64,000 nucleotides of DNA from Termitidicoccus mucosus (lineage in GTDB: Bacteria; Verrucomicrobiota; Verrucomicrobiia; Opitutales; Opitutaceae): contig NZ_CP109796.1 of NCBI RefSeq assembly GCF_038725785.1, positions 3,844,001 through 3,908,000 on the forward strand, read 5' to 3'. Every line of letters begins with the position of its first letter. The stretch's first letter is position 1. Position numbers and translations under genes: made by a program. The notes under the pieces are model-generated. The model searched no databases and was not told the DNA's origin. It saw only the letters and a list, made by a program, of their open reading frames with translations. Positions 48,157 through 56,330 of this stretch are shown here, piece by piece.

Positions 48157-50337
48157 ATGATTTCAACCGCCCTGCAACACGCATCCACCGACCTTGCAAT
48201 CCCCGCGCACGACGCGCCGCCGTTTGCCGTGCCCTTCGCCGACCTCGCCGAGTTTGGCGCGCTGCCCGAGAAGCGGCGCGTGGAGCTGCAGGTCACCCTC
48301 TCGCTGCTGGCCCGCGTGCACGCGCTGCGCGGTGAGGGCCGCTCGCTCGAGCTCGCCGTCGCCACGGTCGCGGCCTCGGCGCGGCAGCAGGTGCGCGGGG
48401 CGGCGCCGGGCACGCTCACCCGCAAATACTACCTCTACCTCGGCGCCAAGGGCGACTGGCGCGCGCTCATCAAGGGCTACCGCGGCCCGTCGGCGCTGCC
48501 GGCGGAATTTGTCGAATACATCCGCGCGCTGGCCGAGGACAACCACCGCTCGATGAACGAGGCGTGGGCGCTGCTGCGCGAGGAGATCTGGCCGAGCGGC
48601 CGGCCGGTGCCCGGCTACGGCACGTGGATGGAATGGTATATGAAAACATACCCCGCGCGCGCGCTGCCCAATGTGTATCCACGCGGCCAATACCCGCGCG
48701 GGTGGAGCCGCCGCAACCTCTACCGCAAGGCGCCGACCAAGGGCGCGCGCATGCTCGCGCTGCGCGGGCTGGCGGCGGCGAAAAAACACTTCCCGAGCGT
48801 GCGGCGCGACCCGAGCAGCCTGCGCCCGCTCGAGCTGATCGTGATCGACGACTTCGAGCTCGACTGCCTGTGCGTGTTTCCCGGCGACCGGAACCACAAG
48901 CCGCAGATCGGCCGCGTGGCCGGCCTGCTGGCGATGGATGTCGCCACGCGGCGCAAGCTGCACTGGGGCATCGGCCAGCGGCTGGAGCGCGAGGAGCAGC
49001 AGCCCGACGGCACGGTGCGCACGGTGCGCACCGGCATCGCCCGCGTGGACATGCAGGCGCTGCTGCACGGGCTCTTCGCCCGGACCGGCCTGCCGCCCTG
49101 GCCGGTCACGCTGCTGGTCGAAAACGCCAGCGCCTCGATCTCGCCGGAGATGGAGCTGTCGCTCTCCACGCTCTTCGAGGGCCGCGTGCGCGTGGAGCGC
49201 ACGGGGCTGATCGACCATCGCACGCTGACCAACGGCTTCACCGAGCGCGGCGGCAAGCCGTGGGAAAAGGGCTGGGTGGAATCGCTCTTCAACCAGCTCT
49301 GGAACCTGCTCGGCGCGATGCCCGGCTACAAGGGCAGCAACCAGCGGCTGAACGCGCCGGCCAACCTCGACGCGGCGATCTCCTACACGAAGGTGCTCCT
49401 CGGCCAGGGCGAGCGCGCGCTGAACCTGCCGCCGGAAAAGATCGCGCTGCTGCGCCTGCCCTTCCCCTCGCCCGAGGCGGTGGAGCGCGCCTTTGCCTGG
49501 GCCTGCGCCACGAGCGACGCGCGCACCGACCACCGCTACACCGGCTTCGACCGGGTGACCGAGTTTCTGCCCGAGCCGGGCGCGGAGCCCCGGCCCTTCG
49601 CCGACCTCGCGCTGCTGCCGCCCGAGGCGCAGGCGCGGGTGGAAATCGTCGAGCGCATGGAGGCGCCGGTGGAGCGCTGGGCGCGGCTGTCGCTCGATGT
49701 ATCATTCCAGCGGATACCCGCCGAGGTGCTCGCGCTGCTGCTGCTCACGCCGAAAAAGGTGACCTACCGCAACCACGCGATCACCTTCGCGCACGACAAG
49801 GACGGCTACACCTACGTGGACGAGACCGGCGAGGTCTTCCGCGGCGCGGGCGACGGCGCGGAGTATCTCGCCTACTTCGACGCGGCGGCCCCCGAGCGGC
49901 TCACGCTGGCCGACATGACCGGCGCCTACGCGGGCACGCTCGCTCGCCTGGGGGGCAAACGCGGGCTCGTGGACATCCGCGACAAGGAGGCGCTGGCCGA
50001 GGCCGCCGCGCTGCAGGCCACGGTCGTGAACCGCGCGCTCGCCGAGGTGCGCGCGCGGCACGAGGAGCCCAACGCGCAGCTCGCGCTCGACCGCGCGCAC
50101 AACGAGAAAATCGTCGCCGCGCACAAGGCGGAGACCGCCGGGCTGGGCAAGGCCGAGCGCCTCGCCCTCGCCGGCGCCGAGCGCGCCGCGCAGGCCGTGC
50201 GCGAGCGCGAGACCGGCAAGGCGCTGGCCCGCGCATCGCGCGACACCGCCACCCTGCTCGAAACCGACGACGGCGATCGCGCCGCCGCCGGGGACAATTT
50301 CACCGCGCCCGGAGTCACCGGGCGCGACCTCCTCTAA
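48157..50337 (+). CDS. Mu-like DDE transposase (A protein)
   Basis: 726 residues from the ATG at 48157. The N-terminal half has helical DNA-binding regions (RKYYLYLGAKGDWRALIKGY, NEAWALLREEIWPSGRPVPG). The RNase H-like core holds LELIVIDDFELDCL (D231), LLVENASASISPEMELSL (E322 where Asp is normal) and GGKPWEKGWVESLFN (E370 or E375). A C-terminal basic, helical region may bind the ATPase or clamp. Expected to cut and join the phage ends during integration and replicative transposition. Confidence 0.85.
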   Translation: MISTALQHASTDLAIPAHDAPPFAVPFADLAEFGALPEKRRVELQVTLSLLARVHALRGEGRSLELAVATVAASARQQVRGAAPGTLTRKYYLYLGAKGDWRALIKGYRGPSALPAEFVEYIRALAEDNHRSMNEAWALLREEIWPSGRPVPGYGTWMEWYMKTYPARALPNVYPRGQYPRGWSRRNLYRKAPTKGARMLALRGLAAAKKHFPSVRRDPSSLRPLELIVIDDFELDCLCVFPGDRNHKPQIGRVAGLLAMDVATRRKLHWGIGQRLEREEQQPDGTVRTVRTGIARVDMQALLHGLFARTGLPPWPVTLLVENASASISPEMELSLSTLFEGRVRVERTGLIDHRTLTNGFTERGGKPWEKGWVESLFNQLWNLLGAMPGYKGSNQRLNAPANLDAAISYTKVLLGQGERALNLPPEKIALLRLPFPSPEAVERAFAWACATSDARTDHRYTGFDRVTEFLPEPGAEPRPFADLALLPPEAQARVEIVERMEAPVERWARLSLDVSFQRIPAEVLALLLLTPKKVTYRNHAITFAHDKDGYTYVDETGEVFRGAGDGAEYLAYFDAAAPERLTLADMTGAYAGTLARLGGKRGLVDIRDKEALAEAAALQATVVNRALAEVRARHEEPNAQLALDRAHNEKIVAAHKAETAGLGKAERLALAGAERAAQAVRERETGKALARASRDTATLLETDDGDRAAAGDNFTAPGVTGRDLL

Positions 50338-50412
50338 ACGCGATGGCCCGCGGCGCGACAACGCCGCGGGCCGGAGCAAAACCACAACATCACAAAAGCA
50401 AGGAAGGACATC

Positions 50413-51585
50413 ATGGCCGCTCAAGACACAACCAGCACAGGCGCCGATGCGGGTCAAGAACCCGTCACCGGACGCGTGGCCGAAACCGTAAGCGCATCGT
50501 GGAGCGTATCGCTCGACGATCTGCGCACCAACCTCACGCACGAAAAAAACAAGCCCGAGGACATCGAGAACTTTGTCTGGTGCTACCTCTACTGCACCGA
50601 CTCCGCGCACCCCATGCGCCGCGAGGAGTTTGCCCGGAAAATCGCGGTCGTGGACCACACCACGATCCTCAAGCTGATCCGCGGCACGTATCGGCATCCC
50701 GAAACGGGCGAGCGCATGCCCATCCCCGAAAAACTGGGCCGCGCGCTGACGATGTTCCGGCAGCTCGAGACCGACCGCGCCCGCAACCTGCGCCCGGCGA
50801 TCTCGCGCACGCCCACGCTGGCGCGCATCTGGACCGCGTGCGACCTCGCGCGCGAGAGCCAGTCGCCGGTGTTTCTGATCGGCCCCTCCCACATCGGCAA
50901 GACGGTGGGGCTGACGAGCTACAGGGACGACCACGACCACGGCATGACCTGCTACGCGCGCCTGCGCGCGGCCAGCGGCCTGGGCGGCATGATCAAGGAG
51001 ATCGCCCTCGCGATCGGTGGCATCGGCATGAAGGGCAACACGGCCACGCTGATCGAGAGCATCAAGCGCAGGCTCAAGCCCAACATGCTGCTGATCCTCG
51101 ACGAGGTGCACGAGCTCATGTATACCTACCGCAAGGAGTCGTTCTTCGCGTGCCTGGAGGTGATCCGCGAGATCTACGATGCCTGCGGCTGCGGCCTGCT
51201 GCTCTGCGGCACTTCGCTGCTGATGAAAAGGGTGCGCGAAAACCGCGGCGAGCTCGAGCAGCTGCTGCGGCGCGGCGTGCACAAGGTGATCCTGCCCTCG
51301 CAGCCGACGAAGGAGGACCTCACCGTCATCCTCGGCGACTACAACCTGCATTTCCCGGAAAAGGGATACACGTGCGCGGTGCGCTTCGGCACGAAGGACA
51401 TCTCCGACACTCCCTACGAGATCCTCCGCCAAGTGGGCTCGGAGGACGGCCTGAAGGCCATCACCGAGCGCCTGCGCTACGGCCTGAAATTCGCGCGCAA
51501 GGACAACGCCCGGCTGAAGTGGGAGCACGTGGTGCGCGCGCACCTCACGATCAAGCAAAACGAAATCCCCGGCGACGACTGGTGA
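50413..51585 (+). CDS. MuB/TniB-like AAA+ transposition ATPase
   Basis: 390 residues. Walker A GPSHIGKT at 157-164, Walker B LLILDEVHEL (D230, E231). N-terminal region (FVWCYLYCTDSAHPMRREEF, TTILKLIRGTYRHPETGERM) may bind target DNA. C-terminus includes GLKFARKDNARLKWEHVVRA. By analogy with MuB, selects target DNA and activates the transposase. It follows the transposase gene after 75 nt. Confidence 0.88.
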   Translation: MAAQDTTSTGADAGQEPVTGRVAETVSASWSVSLDDLRTNLTHEKNKPEDIENFVWCYLYCTDSAHPMRREEFARKIAVVDHTTILKLIRGTYRHPETGERMPIPEKLGRALTMFRQLETDRARNLRPAISRTPTLARIWTACDLARESQSPVFLIGPSHIGKTVGLTSYRDDHDHGMTCYARLRAASGLGGMIKEIALAIGGIGMKGNTATLIESIKRRLKPNMLLILDEVHELMYTYRKESFFACLEVIREIYDACGCGLLLCGTSLLMKRVRENRGELEQLLRRGVHKVILPSQPTKEDLTVILGDYNLHFPEKGYTCAVRFGTKDISDTPYEILRQVGSEDGLKAITERLRYGLKFARKDNARLKWEHVVRAHLTIKQNEIPGDDW

Positions 51586-51608
51586 AAACCCCGAGCAAAA
51601 GGACAAAA

Positions 51609-51983
51609 ATGGACACGGAAAACGCAATCATCACAGACACGATGCTCGGGCAGGAAGACCACGGCATCCTGACCTGCTGCCTCACGCTGAAAGCCACGAG
51701 CGGCACATTCCGGTTCGGCGGCTACCAGCTCGACCACCTTCACCTTTCCGACAGCAAAGGAAAAACGGGCCGGATCGGCACCGCCTTCGGGATGGAATTT
51801 GTCCGCCGCGTTATGGAGGTCGCGGGCGTGGACAGCTGGGAAAAACTCAAAGGCATATACATCCGCATCGATGTGAAAAGCCATAGCGTAGTAGCCATCC
51901 GGCACATCATCGAGGACAAATATTTTCGTCCTGAAGATGACCCGGTCCTGTTGCGCCTCGTCGGCAAAAAGGAGATGTCATGA
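51609..51983 (+). CDS. Conserved-looking small phage protein
   Basis: 124 residues from ATG 51609: HGILTCCLTLKATSGTFRFG, GYQLDHLHLSDSKGKTGRIG, FVRRVMEVAGVDSWEKLKGI, YIRIDVKSHSVVAIRHIIED. The FGGYQLD ... GxxFVRRVxEVxGVxxWExLxGxYxR pattern recurs in phages, as I recall; no function is known. Its stop overlaps the next start. Confidence 0.65.
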   Translation: MDTENAIITDTMLGQEDHGILTCCLTLKATSGTFRFGGYQLDHLHLSDSKGKTGRIGTAFGMEFVRRVMEVAGVDSWEKLKGIYIRIDVKSHSVVAIRHIIEDKYFRPEDDPVLLRLVGKKEMS

Positions 51984-52339
51984 GCGAGCGTCACTTCACC
52001 GTGCTTTTCACCCTGCCCGCCGTGGTGCGCCTGCGTGATGGCTCGTTCGGCAGCATCGAGCACGTCGTCGATGGCACCGAGCCGATGATCCTTCTCGGCT
52101 ATCGCGCGGCCGACAACTCGGAGCAGCTCTGGCGCTTCGACGGCTGCTGGCGCGAAGACGGGAGCGAGCACCTGCTCGATATCGTCGCGAAGGTCATCAC
52201 CGCACCGGACGGGAAGATCTCCGTCGAGAAGTTCGCAACCACGCACACCAAAACCGACGCGCTCAAGGCATGGATCGAAGCCTACTTTGAGCAGATCATG
52301 AAGCAGCCCGGTTTCACGCCAGGAGGGAAAATATCATGA
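51980..52339 (+). CDS. Hypothetical early protein
   Basis: 119 residues: SERHFTVLFTLPAVVRLRDG, ILLGYRAADNSEQLWRFDGC, TKTDALKAWIEAYFEQIMKQ. Starts at an ATGA overlap. Confidence 0.6.
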   Translation: MSERHFTVLFTLPAVVRLRDGSFGSIEHVVDGTEPMILLGYRAADNSEQLWRFDGCWREDGSEHLLDIVAKVITAPDGKISVEKFATTHTKTDALKAWIEAYFEQIMKQPGFTPGGKIS

Positions 52340-52494
52340 GCGCCGACCTCCGCCGCCATCCCGTCGCCGGCCTGCGGGTCATCGCCAGCCGCCGCCGCCT
52401 CTCCGCCGAGGCGCGCGCCGTCCTCGTCATCGGTGCCGCGACCCTCGCGGCCCTCGCCGCCATCGCAACCGCCGCAGCCCTCCTCGCGCCATGA
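52336..52494 (+). CDS. Small early membrane peptide
   Basis: 52 residues from ATG 52336, which overlaps the preceding stop and follows AGGAGGG. Basic start (SADLRRHPVAGLRVIASRRR) and one alanine-rich hydrophobic helix (VLVIGAATLAALAAIATAAA). Its stop overlaps the next ATG (ATGA). Well coupled, so probably translated. Confidence 0.6.
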   Translation: MSADLRRHPVAGLRVIASRRRLSAEARAVLVIGAATLAALAAIATAAALLAP

Positions 52495-52718
52495 CCTACG
52501 ACGATCTCCTCGACCTAGTCGCCCATCACACCGCCGAGGCCGATTACCATCTGAAAGCCTTCCAGCGCGTCCGCGAAGCAGGCAATGCGCACGCTGCTTA
52601 CGAACATTACAAAAAACACAAACAGCACGCCGGCTGGAGCATCAACCTAATCGGAATGGCCGATGGATTCGCGCAGGCGTTCCCCGAACTAAAAACATTA
52701 TCCAAGCAAACCAAGTAA
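52491..52718 (+). CDS. Hypothetical early protein
   Basis: 75 residues: TYDDLLDLVAHHTAEADYHL, KAFQRVREAGNAHAAYEHYK, GMADGFAQAFPELKTLSKQT. Helical. Its stop lies inside the 52715-52733 leader motif. Confidence 0.55.
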   Translation: MTYDDLLDLVAHHTAEADYHLKAFQRVREAGNAHAAYEHYKKHKQHAGWSINLIGMADGFAQAFPELKTLSKQTK

Positions 52719-52733
52719 CCAAAAACCAAATAC
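52715..52733 (+). promoter_or_regulatory. 19-bp leader motif
   Basis: GTAACCAAAAACCAAATAC then ACACCT and the ATG at 52740. Identical to the copy before the major tail gene on the other strand. Confidence 0.6.
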
Positions 52734-52739
52734 ACACCT

Positions 52740-52958
52740 ATGCCACTGACAAAAGAAGAGCTCTCGGAACGCGCGCAACTGGTGCGCATCCACGAGGCCA
52801 ACTGCAAGATCGAATACCCCACCGCCGACGAACTGAATTTCCGTCTGGCGATCATGAAAAAACTCGCCTCCGGCATGCAGCTCAGGGAGCTGCGCGCCGC
52901 AACCATCACCGGCCCGGTCGCCGCCGCCCCGCAACGCCCAATGAAAGGAAGAACATGA
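52740..52958 (+). CDS. Hypothetical early protein
   Basis: 72 residues: PLTKEELSERAQLVRIHEAN, CKIEYPTADELNFRLAIMKK. No family recognised. Its stop overlaps the next gene (ATGA). Confidence 0.55.
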   Translation: MPLTKEELSERAQLVRIHEANCKIEYPTADELNFRLAIMKKLASGMQLRELRAATITGPVAAAPQRPMKGRT

Positions 52959-53161
52959 AAACCAAAGGCGTCTCCTTTCTCTCCCTCCTCGGCCTGCTCT
53001 TCATCGGCCTGAAACTCGGCGGCGCCATCGGCTGGTCGTGGTGGTGGGTGCTCGCCCCGCTGTGGATGCCGGCCGCACTGGCCGCGTTTCTGTTCATGCT
53101 CATCGGCATCATCGCCGTGATCTGCGACGGGGACATCAGGAAATATGTCCGCCGTAGTTAA
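52955..53161 (+). CDS. Small membrane protein
   Basis: 68 residues from ATG 52955 preceded by AAAGGAAGA. Two hydrophobic stretches (SFLSLLGLLFIGLKLGGAIG, WWVLAPLWMPAALAAFLFML) with GIIAVICDGDIRKYVRRS at the end. Function unknown; position in the early block argues against a holin. Confidence 0.6.
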   Translation: MKTKGVSFLSLLGLLFIGLKLGGAIGWSWWWVLAPLWMPAALAAFLFMLIGIIAVICDGDIRKYVRRS

Positions 53162-53183
53162 CCCATAAGGATGTATAAAAACA

Positions 53184-53534
53184 ATGGATACTGAAACAAC
53201 CACCCCCGACACCGAGACGCCGAGGTGGGCGATCGTCGAGCTCATGGGGCACATCCGCTACGGCGGGCTCGTGAGCAAGGACACCATGTTCGGCACCGCG
53301 CTGCTGCGCATCGAGGTGCCGACGGGCGAGACGACGTTTACCACGCAACTGGTCAACCCGTCCTCGCTCTACCGCCTCACCTTTTGCACCGAGGAGCTCG
53401 CGCGCCTCGCCGCGACCAGCGGCCAGCAAAAACCGATCAGCGACTGGGAGCTCGCGAATCTCGAAAAAACCAAAGCGCTCCCCGAGCTCGAGGCCCGCAA
53501 CAACGACGACGGCGAGGAGGCCGACTGGCCATGA
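53184..53534 (+). CDS. Early phage protein, unknown
   Basis: 116 residues: PRWAIVELMGHIRYGGLVSK, FGTALLRIEVPTGETTFTTQ, LTFCTEELARLAATSGQQKP. WAIVELMGHxxYGGxV is a pattern I associate with small phage proteins of unknown role. Ends at an ATGA overlap. Confidence 0.6.
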   Translation: MDTETTTPDTETPRWAIVELMGHIRYGGLVSKDTMFGTALLRIEVPTGETTFTTQLVNPSSLYRLTFCTEELARLAATSGQQKPISDWELANLEKTKALPELEARNNDDGEEADWP

Positions 53535-54043
53535 ACAAACCCCGCGAATTAGCCGAGGCGCATGTGCGCGGAGTGGTCGAGTCCATCATGGCAAACGAGC
53601 CCACCATCGCGTTTGGCGAGCGCGACGGCCCGTGCGTCGTCGAATACCGTGACTGGACTTATAGAAACTGGCCGGCACGCCGCGCCTTCTCGTGCCTCGG
53701 CTGCAAACACCTCACGTGCGAGCCGGAATACAGTACCAATTTTTGCGAGCATCCGGACTTCCACGAGGCATACGGATGCCACCAATCCGTCGCCAATAAT
53801 TCATGGATGAGGAAGGATATCTCGATCATTCACGCCTTCTCATGCCCCGTGCTTAGGCGGCTTGGTGTCGATGCACACTGCCCGCAACCTAATCCGCTCG
53901 AAGTGCTCCAGCAGAGCAGGCCCGCGTCGAATGCATATCGCAGCGAAGCGGAGATTTTCGCGATCCCCCAGTCGGTCCCCTACTATACCGCTGAGGCTTA
54001 CGAGCGCGGTGAGCGCGTGGACCGCCAGCACCCAACATATTAA
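53531..54043 (+). CDS. Cys-rich early protein
   Basis: 170 residues from ATG 53531. Contains RAFSCLGCKHLTCEPEYSTN, FCEHPDFHEAYGCHQSVANN and HAFSCPVLRRLGVDAHCPQP, i.e. Cys and His arranged like a metal-binding module. No family recognised. Confidence 0.55.
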   Translation: MNKPRELAEAHVRGVVESIMANEPTIAFGERDGPCVVEYRDWTYRNWPARRAFSCLGCKHLTCEPEYSTNFCEHPDFHEAYGCHQSVANNSWMRKDISIIHAFSCPVLRRLGVDAHCPQPNPLEVLQQSRPASNAYRSEAEIFAIPQSVPYYTAEAYERGERVDRQHPTY

Positions 54044-54051
54044 AGTTCCCC

Positions 54052-54573
54052 ATGCCTCTCCCACTCGCCAACGCACGCCGGCTCGCCGAGCGCATCGTCG
54101 CTGAGATCACCCCGTTTTGCGAGCGCATCGATATCGCCGGGAGCATCCGCCGCGCCCGTCCAGAAGTCGGCGACATCGACATCGTGTGCCTGCCGCTGCC
54201 GGGTCGCCTCTACTACATCGAGCTCCGCTGCACGCACCGGGGCCGCATCAGCAAGCGCGGGGATCAATACATGCTGGTCGAGCTGCCCGGCGGAATCCAG
54301 CTCGACCTATGGTTCTCGCACGCGGAGACCGACGACTTGTTTGCGCCGCAGCCATGCAACCACGGCATGCTCCTGCTCGCACGCACCGGCAGCGCAGCCC
54401 ACAACATCCACCTCGCGTCGCGCGCGAAAAAAATGGGCCTGCACTTCCACCCGCACCGCGGCATCCTGCGCGGCGCGTGGCCCGGCGCCCCGGTCGTCGC
54501 GAGCGACACGGAGGAGGACATCTTCCACGCGCTCGGGCTGGATTTCGTCGCGCCGGAGAGGAGGGAACGGTGA
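54052..54573 (+). CDS. Minimal DNA polymerase X-type nucleotidyltransferase
   Basis: 173 residues. Helices then the PolX palm signature GSIRRARPEVGDIDIV: G30-S31 and metal-binding D41 and D43, third Asp D85 in GIQLDLW. The C-terminus (GSAAHNIHLASRAKKMGLHF, then RGIL, TEEDIFHALGLDF) is the thumb-like end of PolX enzymes. No 8-kDa lyase domain and no PHP domain. Size is like African swine fever virus PolX (174 residues). A complete catalytic triad predicts nucleotide addition, perhaps gap filling after transposition. Confidence 0.82.
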   Translation: MPLPLANARRLAERIVAEITPFCERIDIAGSIRRARPEVGDIDIVCLPLPGRLYYIELRCTHRGRISKRGDQYMLVELPGGIQLDLWFSHAETDDLFAPQPCNHGMLLLARTGSAAHNIHLASRAKKMGLHFHPHRGILRGAWPGAPVVASDTEEDIFHALGLDFVAPERRER

Positions 54574-54959
54574 AACCACGCCGCCACGTCTTCATGTTCC
54601 AACCGCGTTTCGTGCCGCTCATCCTCGACGGCACGAAGACATCGACGATCCGGTTGCCGCGCAAGCGCGAGGTGCGCGTCGGCGATATCTGCGACCTGCG
54701 CACGTGGACCGGGCGTCCGTATGCCAGCAAGCAACGCAAGCTGCGCGAGGTCGTATGCGCGGCGGTTTTGTCCGTCGAAATCGACGAGTCGTGGGAGGTG
54801 TGGCTGCACGGCAACAAACGCCTCGAAATAAAAGAGCGCCGCGCCCTGGCGCGGGGCGAGGGTTTTTATTCGCCGATGGACATGCTCACCTGGTTCCGCG
54901 ACACCCACGGCATGCCCTTCCGCGGCACGCTCTACAGGTGGAAGGAGGGGCTCGCATGA
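54570..54959 (+). CDS. ASCH-domain (PUA-like) protein
   Basis: 129 residues from GTG 54570, overlapping the PolX stop (GTGA) and preceded by GGAGGGA. FQPRFVPLILDGTKTSTIRL, PRKREVRVGDICDLRTWTG and REVVCAAVLSVEI match the ASCH fold. It may recognise a modified base or RNA; the partner of the adjacent methyltransferase. Confidence 0.75.
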   Translation: MKPRRHVFMFQPRFVPLILDGTKTSTIRLPRKREVRVGDICDLRTWTGRPYASKQRKLREVVCAAVLSVEIDESWEVWLHGNKRLEIKERRALARGEGFYSPMDMLTWFRDTHGMPFRGTLYRWKEGLA

Positions 54960-55861
54960 CTCCGAGGGTGAAAAGTTATTTTTCCGGTGCCGGGTTGATG
55001 GACCTGGGTTTGATGCGCGGCGGCGTGAACATTGTGCAGAGCTTCGAGATCGACACAAAGTGCTGCGCCACGCTGCGCGCGAATTTTACCCATGAGGTAA
55101 GGGAGTGCGACATGCGGGGGAAGCTCGTCGAGGATGAGGCCGCCGGAGAGGTGATGGTGGCCACGTATCCCTGCACGAGATATTCAACCGCGGCGGATAT
55201 CAGCGGCCGGCGCACCGGCGATGATTTATACCTGCACTTTTTCCGGCACGTGGCCATCGGACGCCCGGAGGTTTATGTGCTGGAAAACGTGCCAGGTATG
55301 AAGAAATTCCCGGTGGTGATGGAGGCCATGACCAGACTGCCGGGCTACTACGTGGTTGTTTTTTGCCCGGTGGACTCGGCGATCTGGCTTCCGCAGCGGC
55401 GGGAGCGGTTGATCATTTTCGGTGCGCGCCGGCATTTTTCCTGGAGGCCGCCGCAGGCGGCGAGGCGGACGCGGTTGCGTGATGTGCTGGAGCGGAGTCC
55501 GTGCCTTCCGGAGGTGCCCGCTTATGTGCGTCGGAGGCTGTCGGGCGCGTATCGCGACCGGCCAATCATCAGTGATCCGGCTCGGGATGACATGGCACCG
55601 ACGTGTGTGGCCCACTACTCCAAGGACCTGAGCACGCGGCTGGTGGCGGACCGGCGGTGGCCAGGCGGCGCCCGGCCGTATTCAGTGAGGGAATACGCGA
55701 GGCTGCAGGGTGTGCCTGATTCCTTCCGCTTCGTGGGCAGCAACTCGGATGCCTACCGCATGATCGGCAACGGCGTGTCGGTGCCGGTCGGGGAGTGGGT
55801 GGGCAGGGAGTTGTGCCGGTATTTCAATTCGGCTACACGGGAAAGGAGGGGCTGTGAATAA
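54956..55861 (+). CDS. DNA cytosine-C5 methyltransferase
   Basis: 301 residues from ATG 54956. Motif I SYFSGAGLMDLGLMRGG, motif IV YPCTRYS with catalytic C73 (PCQ is usual), motif VI LENVPG, motif VIII QRRERLIIFG, motif X MIGNGVSVPVGEWVGRELCR. The region between VIII and IX (RLRDVLERSPCLPEVPAYVR) provides target recognition; target unknown. No restriction partner nearby; likely anti-restriction or modification of phage DNA. Confidence 0.87.
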   Translation: MTPRVKSYFSGAGLMDLGLMRGGVNIVQSFEIDTKCCATLRANFTHEVRECDMRGKLVEDEAAGEVMVATYPCTRYSTAADISGRRTGDDLYLHFFRHVAIGRPEVYVLENVPGMKKFPVVMEAMTRLPGYYVVVFCPVDSAIWLPQRRERLIIFGARRHFSWRPPQAARRTRLRDVLERSPCLPEVPAYVRRRLSGAYRDRPIISDPARDDMAPTCVAHYSKDLSTRLVADRRWPGGARPYSVREYARLQGVPDSFRFVGSNSDAYRMIGNGVSVPVGEWVGRELCRYFNSATRERRGCE

Positions 55862-56330
55862 GCTCGTTTTAGATGCGTGCTGTGGGACCAGAATGTTCTG
55901 GTTCGATAAAAATGATCCGCGTGCCGTGTTCATCGACAAGCGCGCGGAGTCATTCCTCGCCGACAACCGGAAGGGTCGAAAAATGCTGCATGTGGCCCCG
56001 GACCTGGTCGCCGATTTCACCGCACTGCCTTTTCCCGACCGGTGCTTTTCGCTCGTCGTTTTCGATCCTCCACACCTCACCCGCAATGGAAAAACCAGCC
56101 GCATGCACAAGAAATACGGCTCGCTTGTCGGCGACTGGCGCGAGGAACTGCGCCAGGGATTTTCCGAGTGTTTCCGCGTCCTGAAACGAAACGGCATCCT
56201 GGTCTTTAAGTGGAACGAGGTGGACATCCCGGTCTCCCAAATCCTCGCCCTCACGCCAGAACGGCCGCTGTTCGGCAACCGCTGCGGCAAGCAGTCCCGT
56301 AGTCACTGGATCGTCTTTCTCAAACCATGA
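55854..56330 (+). CDS. SAM-dependent methyltransferase (DPPH motif)
   Basis: 158 residues from GTG 55854 after AAAGGAGGGG. LVLDACCGTRMFWFDKNDPR is a motif I-like SAM pocket, LVVFDPPHLTRNGKTSRMHK the active site, FSECFRVLKRNGILVFKWNE motif VI-like. DPPH resembles DPPY adenine or cytosine-N4 methyltransferases; the true target is not known. Confidence 0.75.
   Translation: MNKLVLDACCGTRMFWFDKNDPRAVFIDKRAESFLADNRKGRKMLHVAPDLVADFTALPFPDRCFSLVVFDPPHLTRNGKTSRMHKKYGSLVGDWREELRQGFSECFRVLKRNGILVFKWNEVDIPVSQILALTPERPLFGNRCGKQSRSHWIVFLKP

Noticed and set aside
48564-51600. Very long plus-strand frame across the transposase and ATPase genes
   Set aside because: It is an Arg/Ala-rich shadow of the two real genes; only its end (51609-51983) is a gene.
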